DNA of 64,000 nucleotides from Choanephora cucurbitarum (GCA_025331435.1 JAIWNI010000003.1:1-64000); one strand, 5' to 3'; numbered from the stretch's first letter, positions 11,304-24,679 are shown. The notes: a model not told the origin generated them from the letters alone. Program-made: numbers and translations.

Positions 11304-12335
11304 ATGAATTATCCTTTAGAGCAAGAAAGAGCTCGCTTACAGAGTAATGTGGATCATTACAATCGATCAAGTAGGTTAAGAGCCTATTGCTGTGGATGTA
11401 TTTATGGCGAATCAAACTCAGTCTTGATCTGTCTTTGTTGGGCTGTAAAGTGATGATAATATGTGCATATGTGTTATGTGTATTAAGAACCAAAAAAAGA
11501 TAGGGCCTGAGCTTTTATTTTGCTGTTTTAGCATTCATGCAGAAAAGCCGTATGTGACAAGAATAAGCACAAAATGAACCATGCAAACATACTAATACAA
11601 CAGTGCCACATTAGCTTTTTATTCTTATATCCAAGACGTACCATTAGCGATATTTGGCGCAATCAATCTATTATTTGGCATTGCTTCCCTTTGTAGTATC
11701 GTCGTTTTCTTAATCAAGGTATTTGTTTTTGCAAAGTGTTCTTTTTAGGGTTAAGAGTGTAACACAGTGCTTTAGATGGGAATGTTAAGACGAAGACCAC
11801 CATTGGGTCCCGGTATGTTGTATAATATAATGCAATCGAGAAACACAGTATTTGCAATCTCCATTATTGCTGTGGCAGTCTTGGTTGTTACATTGATAAA
11901 TTTCATCTTTTATGCAATGAACAAGGATTACTTCATTCAAGAATGGTGTATCAGAGGCTCTGCAGCAAACTATTTCAATAATACAGAGTGGCCTAACAAT
12001 GGCACTCTATCTGTCAGCAACAGTACACTGACGTCTGCACTTGGTTCTAGCGATATTTATAACTGTGAAAGGCTTTTTGAAAACGAAATCAAGTGGGGGT
12101 TGATGTGCTTGATCTGCATGTTTATTGTTTATGTAAGTACCGTTATTCAACAAGTTGATAGACGAGTTATCAGCCAGCTCAACCTGTTACCCTTTAGATC
12201 CATTGGATTCTGATTATTGCAGCCAATTACAACTTCTATAGCCCTTTGCCAATGGTCAGTTTAGCAGAGTTCGGAAACATGCCTCCCTCCGGTAAATTTG
12301 ATAGAAAAAGACAAGGCAGAAGTGGAAGACAATGA
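11304..12335 (+). CDS. Four-TM membrane protein of unknown function, 261 aa
   Basis: Five exons: 11304-11444, 11504-11549, 11615-11718, 11776-12132 and 12198-12335. The N-terminal tail is followed by a YCCGC motif and then TM1 (VLICLCWAGLSFYFAVLAFM, reconstituted across an intron), TM2 (PLAIFGAINLLFGIASLCSI), a basic loop (LRRRPPLGPG), TM3 (NTVFAISIIAVAVLVVTLIN), a lumenal loop with several N-x-S/T sites, TM4 (LMCLICMFIVYIHWILIIAA), and a basic C-tail. A Cys cluster before TM1 is common in small fungal tetraspan proteins and may be palmitoylated. No named family recognised. The good frame across four introns makes the model convincing. Confidence 0.75.
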
Positions 12336-14140
12336 AAGATTACTGGAAAGATTTCGTGATGCATAAGCAATATGATGAATTTATCAAGCCTGAAGATCAG
12401 GCACTACTCAACATAGGTCCGCAAAAAATATCCAGAAATGCTGTTGCGAATATAGATATTGCTTTGCCAGTACCTTCTCAACCAAAATAAAATAGAGTCC
12501 AATTGAGCATAAGAGCACAGAAGAAATTTGTTAGTATTTCCCCTCATGAGTGATAGTTTACTGAGCAAAAAGTACATATTTGAGTAGATGATATGCTTAA
12601 GACTATATCGGCCTATAGGGGTTTTTTTTTTCGGCAATCAGTGGTATTAAAAAAGACAAAGAAATTACGAATCGCATGAGCTTCTATTGTAGCCGTAAAC
12701 AGGTTTGCTTATTTTATTAAATATGAATCTATCAATGCAACTGTAATTTCATGAACAGCTAATGACTAGGGCTATCGAAGTCATGTCGATGTGCTGAATT
12801 ACAGGTCTATAGAAAAAACTTTACAAAGAAACGAAAAGTACTTACATAAAACAAAAACAGGCTAGCTGCTTCTTCGTTCAAATTGGCTTTCTTGCATCGG
12901 ATTTTGACAGCTCCACTCTATTTTTTCTCCCTGAAAAAGTTTTTTATACTACAATTTTAGGTAATATTCCTTTTTCTCTTCTTATCCCATTTATCCTCTT
13001 TCAAGATTTATATTTATGAGGCAATCAACTTTGCTCGGCTCTCGGGTTTGATTGTTCAACACTCAGCTTGCTTGTGCTACTCAAGAAGCAAAATAAGGTT
13101 GGCAATTGATGTTTTTAAGTTTATTGGTCGTTTGTCTCCTTTTTAGTACAAACAGATCATATAGTAAACATTGTTCATAGACCTAAGCTTCTGTTATTGG
13201 CTCTATGTTGTTACTTTGCGCTGATATAAAAACAATTTCGAGTAACAAACTTTATAGAACAATGGGATAATACATGCATGATGTAATACTTGTAAGTATG
13301 ATACTTAAGTTCTGAGAAACACCCTGTATTGAGACACACATGTAATCACAAAAACTTCACTTCAAAACCGTAGCTGATTTTTTCTCTTTTTTTTTTACCT
13401 TATCATCATGAGATCATTGTATGATGGTCATCTTAATGGTCTTATCGGCCCGCATCTATGTTTGGTGAAGGCTGCAATCTGATAAATCCTTTTTGTTGTT
13501 GTAAGCTTTGCCTAATCTAATCTGAGTTCTCATTAGACCCAAGAAAACCCTTTAGCAATGCTTTATTTATGACAGATTTTTTAAAGGTTTTCTAGAACTT
13601 AAGTATATCTTTATCTAATCGACAGGACCGTTACAAAATCGAGGTTTAAAGGATCAGAAATGGTGTCATGCTTTTAACTTTTAAACTTCAAATCAACATT
13701 TCATTCACATTTTTATTGCTTCTTCTTCATTTTTTTTAAACAAAACGATTGTTTTTTCTCGGCTTAAGTAAAAAAAGGAATTTCAGAGCAAATTAAGCTT
13801 TGATGTCTAACATAACAAGCTCAAGTGATGCAAATGTAAACAAAAAATAGAATCGTTACAGATAGGCCTTGACCAATAATAACATGAAAACTAAATGCCG
13901 AACTTTGGCCTCCGACCAAAGTGAAGTTAGTTTACTGAAAGCTAACATTGGAAGTGGAGCCACTCTACGTACAACTTGTGTTTCTTATTCTTTTTTTTGC
14001 GTACAAACAAACAGTTGTATTTGAACTCACTAATCCCTATACTATTTTCCCTCTCTTTTCCTTTTCCCTCTCTCACTTTCTGCTTCCCTCTCCCCCTTTT
14101 TTTAGCCCTTTTCTTTTCTTTTTGTGTATTTTCTTATAAC
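12336..14140. other. Intergenic, no supported gene
   Basis: AT-rich spacer of 1.8 kb. Pyrimidine tracts near 14030-14130 form the promoter/leader of the downstream transcription factor gene. I see no conserved frames. Confidence 0.6.
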
Positions 14141-17100
14141 ATGGCAGGTACTTTTCGATGGCATTCCTGCTCTAATACAGATTTCCCACTGAAACGGCAT
14201 AAAGTATCAAAAGCATGTGAAGCATGTCGTAACAAAAAAATGCGCTGTGATGGCAGTATGTTGTGTTGACATTTTTTTTTGTGAATATTGATTTCGAATC
14301 TAAAATAGAAAATCCATGTCAACGCTGTGAGAATAATAAAATTGAATGCAAATACAATGATAGACCAGTTAGATCGCGCAATGCAACAATGCCCAGATCA
14401 CTTTATCTTTCAGACTCATTGTGTACCGACATGGAAAATCCTTTAGTGGACAAAAAATTCACTTTTACAAACCAAACATATGAAACGTTTCGACTTCACC
14501 ACTCGCCTCCTCAATGTGGCACTTCTGTTTTGCCTCTTTTGTTTGATTTCTTTCATTTGACTTCGCAACCAGTCTATATTTGGGACTCGTTCAATCACTA
14601 TTATAAACAACACTTTTGCGCTTCGTCTTCCGAAGCTGCATCCATGGAGTTCAGTAACCATCTCTTGAAGGAAGCAATTAGACTGTTTGTTACACATAAC
14701 CTTCTTTACAGCATGTTCATTGATTCTCAGATATTAATTGTTCTTCAGTCAGATCCATTGTTATTCGCATCTTGTTTACAGTCTGTACACGTCAATGAGT
14801 ACAGATCATCTTCTCGGCATCCAGTAGCCAGTCACTCACAGGAAAGCGATTACGACTTGCTTCTTGTGTTTGGCATACTTTCATTGACTTTTTCCTCGCT
14901 ACACGAGCATGAAAAAAATGATGATTTTATAGAACATGCAATGGCGTTCTATCAAAAGGCGCACACACTGTTTTTTCAACTAAGCTTTCCGATGACTCCG
15001 TCAGACCCAGCTTCTCCTGCATTGGATCAAAAGGATTTGTTTTCCCTACTCAAGGCAACCATCCTGTTAGCTCATTTCCAATGCTCTGTCATCAGCCCAG
15101 AACAAGCCTATACAACCATTCGAATAGGATTTGACATTTTGCATCGAACTCCATTTGAACTAGATGAAGAGGGTCTCGTGATTTTGAAGACGTTAGACGC
15201 ATGGCATATTGGCTTGCATTCTATCTTTGTATGCCATACACTCATATAATTCCAGCCAAACTTCAAAAGGAACCAACACTGTCTGATAACAAATTCAGCA
15301 AGGAGCAGCAATGGGCTTTCGATATAATGGATAGCTACAGTCAGTTGATGAGAGTAACGATGAAAAGACAAAATCAACACATTCTCAACAAGCAAAAGTA
15401 AGACAATGAACAGAAGGGTTGATGCAGCAGGTCTAACGAAATTTTTTTTGCTTCCTGTAGAAATCCCCACATAGTTCCTTCTCATTGCCAACCAAACCCT
15501 TATTTGATTTTGTTCATCATGACAAGAATCCATGGTTAACAATCTCTCTTTTTCAGCATGTTTTAGATATCCATATACAACTATTCTCCCTCAAACACAA
15601 CTCGACATCATTCAATCATACCTATTCAATAGATTCATTTGTAAAATCTTCGCAGCACATCCTTGACATCTCCAGCAAAATTGTTAGCTATTGTACACAT
15701 AATAATTTCTTCTTTCTTCCCTACCCTGTAATTTATTCTATATGTCTAGTCTCGCATATCACTACCTATTTTTCTCAGCAAGAAAGATAGACCATTTTGA
15801 CACACTCTATTCCACTCTCAACAAAATTGCCAAGACATCAACCATGTGCAAACAAACGTTAGAGGTCATCATAAGTCAGCTAAATCATTCAGAATCCAGC
15901 TTGAACATTGATTCTGCCATTAAGAGAAGAGAAAGGAAGAGACTGGATAAACTAAAGAAGACGACAGCACCACCTTCACCATCACCGTCTTCATCTTCTG
16001 ATGCTACAGCTGTCGTTGTTTCGCGCACTAAACCATCTATCTCAATAACTTCATGTGATACTGGAGGAGGAGAAGTGATGGTTTCGAACACAACGTCTCA
16101 GCCTGATACACCTTCTACCATGTCACAATTTTTAGCCCATTCTACCATACCTAGTGAGCTGTTATTAATGGAAAATACCAGGACACCAGGGCTTGACCAT
16201 ATGGCTTCTCATCCCATGAGTATTCATTCAAGGGCTGATATTGATCGAGAACAGCTTGAGAAGCTATCTCATAAACCTTCTCGTTTGCAACAACAGTACC
16301 AGCAGTACCAACATGAACAGCAGATTCTAATACAGCAACAGAAATATCAAAGACAATGGTCTGAACTTGACCTTCAACCAGAGCATTCTATCTCTTCAAA
16401 CAATCATCCTAATAATCATTACTTGTTCTCTTCCAAGTATTCAATGCCTTCATCGATCAACACTACCCATTCGCCTAAACCTAAAAACGAGTACAATACA
16501 CCTATATTACCACCGCAAGATGATATAAACAGTCATTATCATTTTTATCAAAATAACAACAAACGAAACAATCATCATTCATCGTCCAACTTCAATTTGC
16601 AAACATACAAAAAGTTCAAACCCAATGTACATATAACCACATCTCATTACGATCAAAAACAGCCTTCTCAAACCAGCCCTTTCATCACATACAAGAGAAC
16701 AGTGAGCTAGTGAGTGCATCTTCTGAGCAAGATCGTTCTCGCCAGAACAGTTTAGTGAATACGCCTTTTATTGACGTCAATGAATTGACTTCTGAGCCTC
16801 AATCGGCGGATGACGATGCTGCGCTCATGTATTGGATGTTAGACGGTAACAACAACCCTACTACCTTCTACCAAGTAGCCACTACACCATCTACACCAAC
16901 AGCTACTCATCCACCTTTATCGAGCCATGATACTAAATCAGAAACAGAAACTTCTATCAAGTCCAGTACACCAAACTCATTTTGGCTATCAAAGCAGTTC
17001 TACTCCTCAGAGCAACTCTATAGCAGCCATTCAATCTTGGCAGCCATCTGTTGAAGTGGATGACACCAGTCTCAATGCAGTTACGAAGTTGCCTTTACCT

Positions 17101-17563
17101 CAACCATCCAAGTCGACCTCACAACCCGTCAATCATTGGGCTACTTCTGCCTCAAAAGGAACCTGGTCCAAGTTCTTTTTTGCATCTGAAATGCAAACAT
17201 TGCATTACCCAAACACCACCATTAGTTCATTACAATGAACCATCGCCTTTTCCAATGCATCTCAACATGATTCAAGAAGAGCATCGACAACCACAAGGGT
17301 CATCAAAACCCTTTTTTTATTCTTATCACCAAAAAAACTTAACAGACAAATCAAACAGAAATTTGGTTGTATTACCTTCTCAGCCAATACAAACGACCAA
17401 TGCACATGAAGATGCAGTTGCTGCTGCTGTTTGGGCGGCCACAGCAGACAAAACAAACTCTAATGATCCCAAAGATGTTACTTTTACTCCAAAAAGAAAG
17501 AAAACACCCAAATACAATTTAAAAACCTTATTTCAATCTGTATATAACTACCATTCTCGTTAG
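14141..17563 (+). pseudogene. Zn(II)2Cys6 transcription factor locus with several frame breaks
   Basis: Exon 1 (14141-14255) and exon 2 (from 14309) give a clear Zn2Cys6 cluster (C26, C29, C36, C42, C45, C52), then a fungal-specific transcription-factor middle domain. The frame changes at about 15180, where GLV in one frame must continue as DFEDVRRMAYWLAFYLC in another; at the 15398/15461 junction; near 15785 (YFSQQE to KIDHFDT); near 16990; and near 17180. A 44-nt intron (16702-16745) explains one further change at 16.70 kb. The others are one-base differences that canonical introns do not repair. The C-terminal half is Q/S/N/T-rich. Either a decaying gene or uncorrected sequence errors; several breaks fall in short A or T runs. 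The locus is certain, its functionality is not. Confidence 0.6.
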
Positions 17564-19119
17564 CTATTGTTCTAGATCGCCCATTGTATCCAACTAATTG
17601 AGTTCGTTGTACAAAGTTTTGAGAGGAACCTTTCAAACCTTTTTTATGGGCTTTTTAATGACACAAAGTTTTAATTGTCAATTTTTTTACCTAAATAAAC
17701 TCATCGAATCAATTGTGGATGAAGCTTGAGAGCTGTAAGCCAAAAGAGAAAGAGATAAACAAAGAGTTGTCATACTTTACTAGAACTAATTAGTTAATTC
17801 TTACCTTCCTTTAGAGAATAAAGGCCCTTCTCATATTCCAAAAAAAAACTTATATGGCTGTGTGCTATCTTCTTTGAGAAAATCGAAAACTTTAGCTTGA
17901 CCACATTGCTATTGTCCTAGCCAGTCTTGTATCAAATCTGTCGCACACTTCTTGACTTGAAACTGTGTAACAGCTTTGCAATAATAAACAAAACAAATAA
18001 ACTTCTTTGATTTTTTTCTACAAAGTAAACGAATTTATTGGAGTTTGTTTAAATTGATGCATCACAGGATGTTATCAGTAAAGTGTTTGGAATATGAACC
18101 AGCAAATATTTTACTGTTTTTCTAAGATAAAAAAAATAGAGTAGAATAGTTATACACTGGCCACTTTGTTTAAGAGCATTAAGAAATGTTGCTCTTATGT
18201 TGAGCATAACTCTTAAACCAAATGATGTCTTAGCGCTTAAGGCGATTTTCATTCCAAAGGACTGCTACTCTTAAATTAAGCCTGCTCTTAAATCAAGCAC
18301 TTTTAAATGGAGCAGCTGTTGTAGGCATATTTACTTGCTATCACCGTAAAAGTCTGTTTGTGTCCCTCACCAAAACCATTCTAAATATCACGAAGCCTAC
18401 TTCTCTATTTTCTCTTTTATATAATTCATGCTTTGAATTTGTATGTGTACTAAGTTATGATGGCCATTGAGTAGTATGATTCTTTATCCTTGACGATTTC
18501 CTTCTCTAAGAGAAGAATAAACCTCATTGTTAGCATCTGATCGGACTTTTATGCAGGAATAAAAATATAGAGTATGTCTATGAAATTTATAACCTTTTCT
18601 GGTTAGAAGTACGAAGTGTCTAACGCTTGAAGTTGTCATTAAGTTGGCTACAATCTACTATAAAATTATCAAACCATCTACCAGCCTCAGAAGCGTCTTT
18701 TTTTTGCTTTTGAGCCATTATCTAAAATTACTTTTGGTTTGATTGTATTGAAGTAGTTATAGACAATATGATGTTTTTATGTATATATAGATATATACAC
18801 TCTGAAGGGGGCAGTGCTCAATGATTAAATTTGGTAATACAATAAAGCATGCTGATTGATTGTCAATACTGAGCCAATTGAAAAAGAAAACAGGATGACG
18901 TTTCCTCCATAAACAGAGAAAGTAATTCTGGTAGGAATAAACAAATTTAGCATAGTGCAAAACATCAATCGAGTGAGTCGCATAGTTACACAAACATAAG
19001 GATATATACCCAGATTTCAGCGGCCTTTGTATTTTTAGGGTTAATTTAAAAACCAACAGAATCGTTTCCTCGTTTCTTTTTTTTCTTTTCTCTTCATTAT
19101 TGTAATCTCTGTTTTAACT
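17564..19119. other. Intergenic with a degenerate interspersed repeat
   Basis: No supported gene. Holds one copy (18165-18310) of a diverged repeat whose second copy is near 31890-32020. Multiple CTCTTAAA/TTTAAGAG motifs occur in the first copy. Confidence 0.5.
18165..18310 (+). repeat. Diverged dispersed repeat, copy 1
   Basis: Shares ordered blocks TTTAAGAG, TTGAGCATA, ACCAAAT, CGCTT.A.GCGAT and TTCTTAAATT-like ends with 31890-32020 in the same orientation. Clearly related but below clean alignment by eye. Confidence 0.5.
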
Positions 19120-19867
19120 ATGATTAAAAATTGCTGTTTTTGTATCAACCTCAGGTTAGAATAAAGAAAGAAAAAGCTACAATGGCATCTGAACTTACTG
19201 TAAAATAGAACTGCTACCTTAGCCCTTAGCTATCTTGGGTACTTTTACCCATCTCTATGGTGCTATGACCTTAACTGCTTTATCTGATGAATTTGATGAT
19301 GCTGATACTGGTGCCGTTCTTGGTTTAACAGCCTATTCTTATCTCTCTGGATTTGCTTGTTTAGCTGGTGCTATTGGTGTATTGAAGGTAGGGTTTAGAA
19401 TAGTAAAATGCGTAGTTCTGTCTGATATACTTATCTCTTTTATTTAGAATAACACCAAGCATCTTCGCTTCTTTAATGCTTATTACTGGGCTGACTTGGT
19501 ATTGCATACTGTCTTTTCAGTTGCAACAGCAGTCATGCTCTTCAGCTTACATACCGAAATTTGCCAAGAAATCGTAAGCGAAGTCAAGGATGACGAACTC
19601 GATATGAACACATGTGAAATGCTCTACATCCGCAGTTCATGGTTTGTCACTCTTGCTATGGCCATCAACATGTTGTTGAAGCTTCACTTTGCCTTTGCTA
19701 TTCACTCTTACACCAAGCAAGTGAAGCAACATCAATTGGAAGACGCTGAAGCAGCTGATCATGTTGTCGTCACACCTTACCCTATGGGTGCTCCCATGGA
19801 TGTCAAAGAGCCCATCTATGTTGCAGGTCAAGAGTTTATTCCTGATGAAAAGAAGTCTCAGCAATAA
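19120..19867 (+). CDS. Fungal tetraspan membrane protein, about 210 aa, one frame break
   Basis: Exon 1 (19120-19154) starts MIKNCCFCINL, the Cys-rich start usual in small fungal tetraspan proteins. It splices over 54 nt to exon 2 (19209-19387), and exon 3 is 19448-19867. The sequence reads RTATLAL, then needs one base removed near 19228 (CTTAGCT where CTTGCT is expected) to continue AILGTFTHLYGAMTL. Four TM segments follow: LAILGTFTHL, YSYLSGFACLAGAIGVL, LVLHTVFSVATAVMLFSL and FVTLAMAINMLLKLHFAF, with a polar cytoplasmic tail. The alternative ATG at 19182 would require a 23-nt intron and was not accepted. The single frame break may be a sequence error or a young inactivating change. Function unknown. 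Confidence 0.6.
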
Positions 19868-21156
19868 ACAACATACACAACACACAATACACATATTATC
19901 TGCATCTTCATTATCCTCATCCTTGATTTTATAGGCAATCTTCTCTGTAAACAAATAAACAACAAACTTGTTCATATGATGTTATGATAGACGCTTGATC
20001 ATATGGTTTAGCGATTTTTTTTTCATACACACGCACAGACTATTATGATTTTCTTTACATATTATATCTCTTGAATTCGAAAGAAATAACTCATTCTCTC
20101 TGTTTTTTTTCTCTACTCGGCAAAGATCGGATACTATTGACTGTTCTATTTTGGCTAATTCTTTAACTCTAATATGAGTATTCTTTTACCAATTATCTTT
20201 TTTATAATCTAAGAAGAGGAAGGAGAAGACTTCTTTGCCTGCGCTTTATTTAGTTTAGATATCACCTCAAGTGACATCCGCTGTTGTAACAGAAAGTTCT
20301 TTAGTATGCTTGTGGCTTCCTAAATAGGGAGTTATTGAGAAAAACTCTGCCTTAGACACTTTCTTCTTAACTACTGTCTATTTTCGTTTTACCCTTTGAT
20401 TTCTAAGGATTTTTTTTTTGACAGCCTTCTTGTTATGCCCTTCTAACTCCCTCTCTCCATGTGCTTTTTATCTTTCATATTTCAGACTGAGTCAGGACAT
20501 GCAAGCAGAAGCACATCTCCTTCTGTCTCTCACTGTGCTTCTTTTACCTATTCTTATAGAGTGTACATGTTATGAGTCCAAGAGATAACACTCTATTTAC
20601 CAAGTGTCCTTTGACATAACACAGAATTAGGTTGCAACAAAAGAAAAATAACCACTCCCTTTCAATAGAGCTTCAATTGCAATGACTCTACTAGATAGCA
20701 AACTCTTGCCTTTATTCATTGAGGATCTATTCAAGTATAAAGGATTAGGAGAGGGTTAGTCAAAGTGTACATACTTCATTATGTATGTGTTTTCTCCTTT
20801 CTTCATAATAGAAATTTATCCGTACTCAGAGGATACAGGTGGATTGTAAACCATTATTTTCAATATCCATAGAGTACAATGAACAAACACAACAATTCTC
20901 CACATACATCAGCAAGGATTTGAGCATAATCAAAAGGCTGAGAGGATTAGGGCCAGAGTTGATATTATAATGCTTTTATTCAGTATTAAAAAATTATTCA
21001 GTTTTCTCTTTTTTCTTCTCTTCCTTTGAGTCAAGCAATCTAGTTTAGCGAGCACTCTTAGTTCAAATCCTTGTTTGCTCTAAAGCTACAGACCCCCTTC
21101 TCCTTCAGTATCGGATACTTTGGGTGTCCTAATTTTGGGCATCCGGAAAAATATAT
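19868..21156. other. Intergenic, no supported gene
   Basis: AT-rich spacer. I recognise no coding frames or structured RNA. Confidence 0.5.
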
Positions 21157-23053
21157 TTACCAAATTACTTTGTCTGGCGAAGGTAAAGGTTTTAAAACAA
21201 AGTAAATCGTATGATGAACTTTGTCTAAAGTTCTTGGGTCTTGTAGACCTCTTACTAATGCAGCTGGCCTTAATTCAATAGCATGTCCCGAATGAATGTG
21301 TTTCACTAGGATGCTTCCAGTAGCAGCAGCGACATTCACATCTCTGTTCCAAAACTATAGTGAACGATCAAGAGCTTAATAAATTAAAAAGAAGTTTGAG
21401 TATAACTTAGCAAACCAGCTTTGTTATTCGCTGAATACTGGGGACACAGTGTCAACGGTTAAATAGTGCGATTGCTTGTTATATTATTAGATTAGAAAAT
21501 GAGAGTTTATCTGGAGTAACCAAACTATCTACATTTTATTGTTTGGTCAAGGCATTGGCCTGCTCTGTGTAATATGCGGCTTTCTTCATCATAACACTTC
21601 ACGATAGAACGAGATCTAAACATGTTGCCATCAATGACTCCAGAATGATGCTTTTCTTTTACATGGCTACAAGCGTACATGGGAGCATGAGCAGAATCAA
21701 GCCACTGATGGTAGTGGCAACAAGTGACAAAAGTGCAGAATTCATCAACAGAAATTAGAATGACTTTTTCAGTGATAGCATGTTGAATATATTTGACAGG
21801 AACTGGGGGTATCGACACGATAAATACAACGGATGCTTGCGTCGCCGCACACAACAACAGTTCTTCTGATATCATCTGCAAGTCTTAGTTGATCTCGAAA
21901 ACGGGCCTCGTATCTTCTTCCTTCTAAAACTTCCTGACAAAGAATGAGCCAGCTTGAAGCCTTCGCCAACCTTTTTTTTTAACAAGAACGACACGGGCAA
22001 CATAATTCTGAGCTATTTTGCGATTAGAAAAGAAAGCCTCCTTGTTTTCACAATAGCATCAAGTTCTTATAAAGTCATGTATTCCATCACTTTACTTGAG
22101 GCATTAGTTATCAGCGAACACATGTACAAAATAAAGTAAAGCTTATTTTGTAAGTTCAAAGGTTAAAGAGATTAGAAAAAAATTCGTAGCACCTTCATTC
22201 ATACATACTTTGCGACTATACAATCGATTATAAGGAGCTTGTATGCTTGCTCAGGGTCGGCTTTCCAACTCTTTTTGTTGTGTCTACGACAGACCAGAAC
22301 GAAAGTTGTAAGAAACATTACTAACAGCAAAAGAATGCTACTTAATCGTATGCTTGCCGGTCAGCAGTTGCGAATCATAGTCTACAACATATGCAATATC
22401 ACGGACACCTTTGAACATACGTTAGCTAGAGACTTTATAACCAGTCATATTTATACTTGCCACGATCAATACTAACAGCTCGATTATTTTCAGTAACCAC
22501 AAAGGATTTTTGTAGAGAGGATAAAGACCTTTAGTCCAGTTGTTGATGTTTTTATGAGTCTTTTGTAGTAGCGCGTCCTTTTTAGTTTTTGAGGAACAAA
22601 GACACTATTGTGTATAAACGAGAAAGGAACAACCAGATTCCTTGCATGAGCTTTCTTGAAGAAGCGATACAAAGCAATCATACCACTTAGCGTCGCATGG
22701 ACAATCAAATGGATACCCTGTGGTATTAGACTGCATAGTTTGATTGGAAGTTCAGGAAGCAAAGAAGCAGCTTGCAAGAGATGGTAACCGACATGAAGAT
22801 ACTTCGAATGGATAGGCAGCGGTATTTTTATAACCACTAACATATTCATAATCTGTACTTGCGATATCAGACCTGATAGATTGAACGCGCAGAACTGTAG
22901 ACTAACAAAGTTAAGGAGTTCTTTTTCAACCTCTTTATCTTTATGGTCCTGAAGCACCATTTCTTGAGTTTCTCTATGGTTCACAATATCACTAGCAGTT
23001 TTGTCAGCAGAAATAGATATTATCGAGCATATAGTTAATGTTGGGTTGATCAT
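21157..23053 (-). pseudogene. Decayed TnpB/Fanzor-like (OrfB zinc-ribbon) gene
   Basis: Read on the minus strand, three pieces lie in family order. 23053-22490 is an open 187-aa frame with basic segments such as KYLHVGYHLL and LKRTRYYKRLIKTSTTGLK. 22080-21525 has VVVCGDAS, then KVILISVDEFCT, TCCHYHQWLDSAHAPMYACS and RSIVKCYDEE, resembling the RuvC-II/zinc-ribbon part of TnpB-like nucleases (DEF.TS..C..C). 21350-21157 begins FWNRDVNVAA, matching the WxRDxNAAxN RuvC-III signature. Stops and frame changes separate the pieces, so it is inactive. Such genes are carried by IS607- or Mariner-like elements in fungi. Assignment is by motif memory only. Confidence 0.5.
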
Positions 23054-24679
23054 TGTCGTATGTGTTGTTCATTGAACATTTGTCAAGAACTATGGTATCA
23101 AGTTGTGTACTTTCTTGTATTTGTCATTGAATATGTAAGAAGCTGCTGCATTTGTACAATTTGTGGATACATCAAGTTGGTAGCTTGTGTCAAGCAATTG
23201 CAAAACTAATTTATATGATCCAAATGATTATCTCGATCAGTCATAGCAACAAGTGTTTATTGTAGGGTCTCTGCCATGTTGGCCATAGGCATCAGTGTTT
23301 TATTGGCTTATTGAGTCATTCAGGCAATTTGATTCTACTGCCAGTTAGGCCAGGAAGACGGATGGAATGACTGGAATTGGTGGGTGGATCTCTTCAACTC
23401 TGCTCATCAGCTTTTGTATTGTGGGGCCAATTCGACTTGTTGTGTGTTGAAATACTGAATGAGGAATAACATAGTAAGGTTTAATGGATCTTGACATCTG
23501 ATCAAAAGAAAATGGCTATTCCCGGCAGCAGCTTATATATCGTTTGGAACAATCAATATCTCTATTTATGCGAAGGTGTAATACATCATTGTGTTAGAGT
23601 TAAAGCAACTAGAGCCTGTATGAGATCTGGAGGACGTGAGAAGCCAATCTATTCGGCTTTGAATGTGTTGATTATGTATGATCTCATAGCTAGTACACTT
23701 CTCAATTGATTGATAGACTATTGATCGTCTTATAACTAAATTCAGGCTTCTTTGTTTGAACTATTTCGTGTGGATAGCCTAATGTATTGAGCCTGGGAGT
23801 ACTGCCATTTTTATTTTCAGCTGTTCATAGTGAGCACAGTTAGAAAGAGCAACCATTCATTATGCATTATGTCAGCGTTCTTTTTCAAAAGGCCTCTATG
23901 GTTATTTAGAATACTAATTGTGGGAGCGAATAAAGCAAGTATTGTTCTCTATAGAGATCCAAGAAATCATACTTGAGTAGTATCATCTGCTAAAATAACA
24001 GAATCCTGCAAAATTGTTTGAAAAATACTATGCTCTTTTGCATTTCAGGTACATATGGTATGGACTAGCAAAAGTAACTCTTGATAGCAAATAAAGACTT
24101 TAAAATTGGCACACCAAGTAGTGAAGCTTGATATCACCATCACAAATTAAGATGAATTTGACCTTAACATGACAACTGTTATGGTTTGTAACCGTTTCTC
24201 AGGAAACAAATTGTTGAATTGAAGTACTTTTGTGCCTTTCTTCCTCAACAAAAAAAACGGATCAAAATCATCAAAATAAGCAGCATCAATACATACCATG
24301 AATCGAGTAATAAAATCCCTTACAATACTTGTTTGACCCTTCTTTCCGAAGCTCATTCAATGCCAATATCACATTGGGTTAAATCACTGATTTTCTCATA
24401 CTATGACAGAGTGATAACTTACAATGTAAAGAAAAGAGGATGACAATTTAAAAGTCTAAATTGTATGTGCTACTAGAGTAGCTTAAGAGCCCTTAATTGA
24501 AACTCAGAATACCTCAAGCGTGACTGGACAAGTGACGTAAATCATTCTTGTTATTATTATTTTTTTGTTTCTAAGCTTTTTTTTTTCTCCCTTTGTTCTC
24601 TTTTTTTTTAAAACTTATCGTTTTTTTCTTCTTCATTTTCCCCCCCTTTTTTTTTGTTATAAAAAAAAAAGACAACAAG
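23054..24679. other. Intergenic, probable further relic sequence
   Basis: No supported gene. A 72-aa forward frame at 23491-23709 and others lack recognisable motifs. Long T runs at 24560-24650 mark the leader of the next gene. Confidence 0.5.

Noticed and set aside
13948..14139. Forward frames in the leader of the Zn2Cys6 factor
   Set aside because: Translation of a pyrimidine-rich 5' leader.
19182..19208. ATG at 19182 as the start of the tetraspan gene
   Set aside because: Would need a 23-nt intron. The upstream MIKNCCFCINL exon fits the family better.
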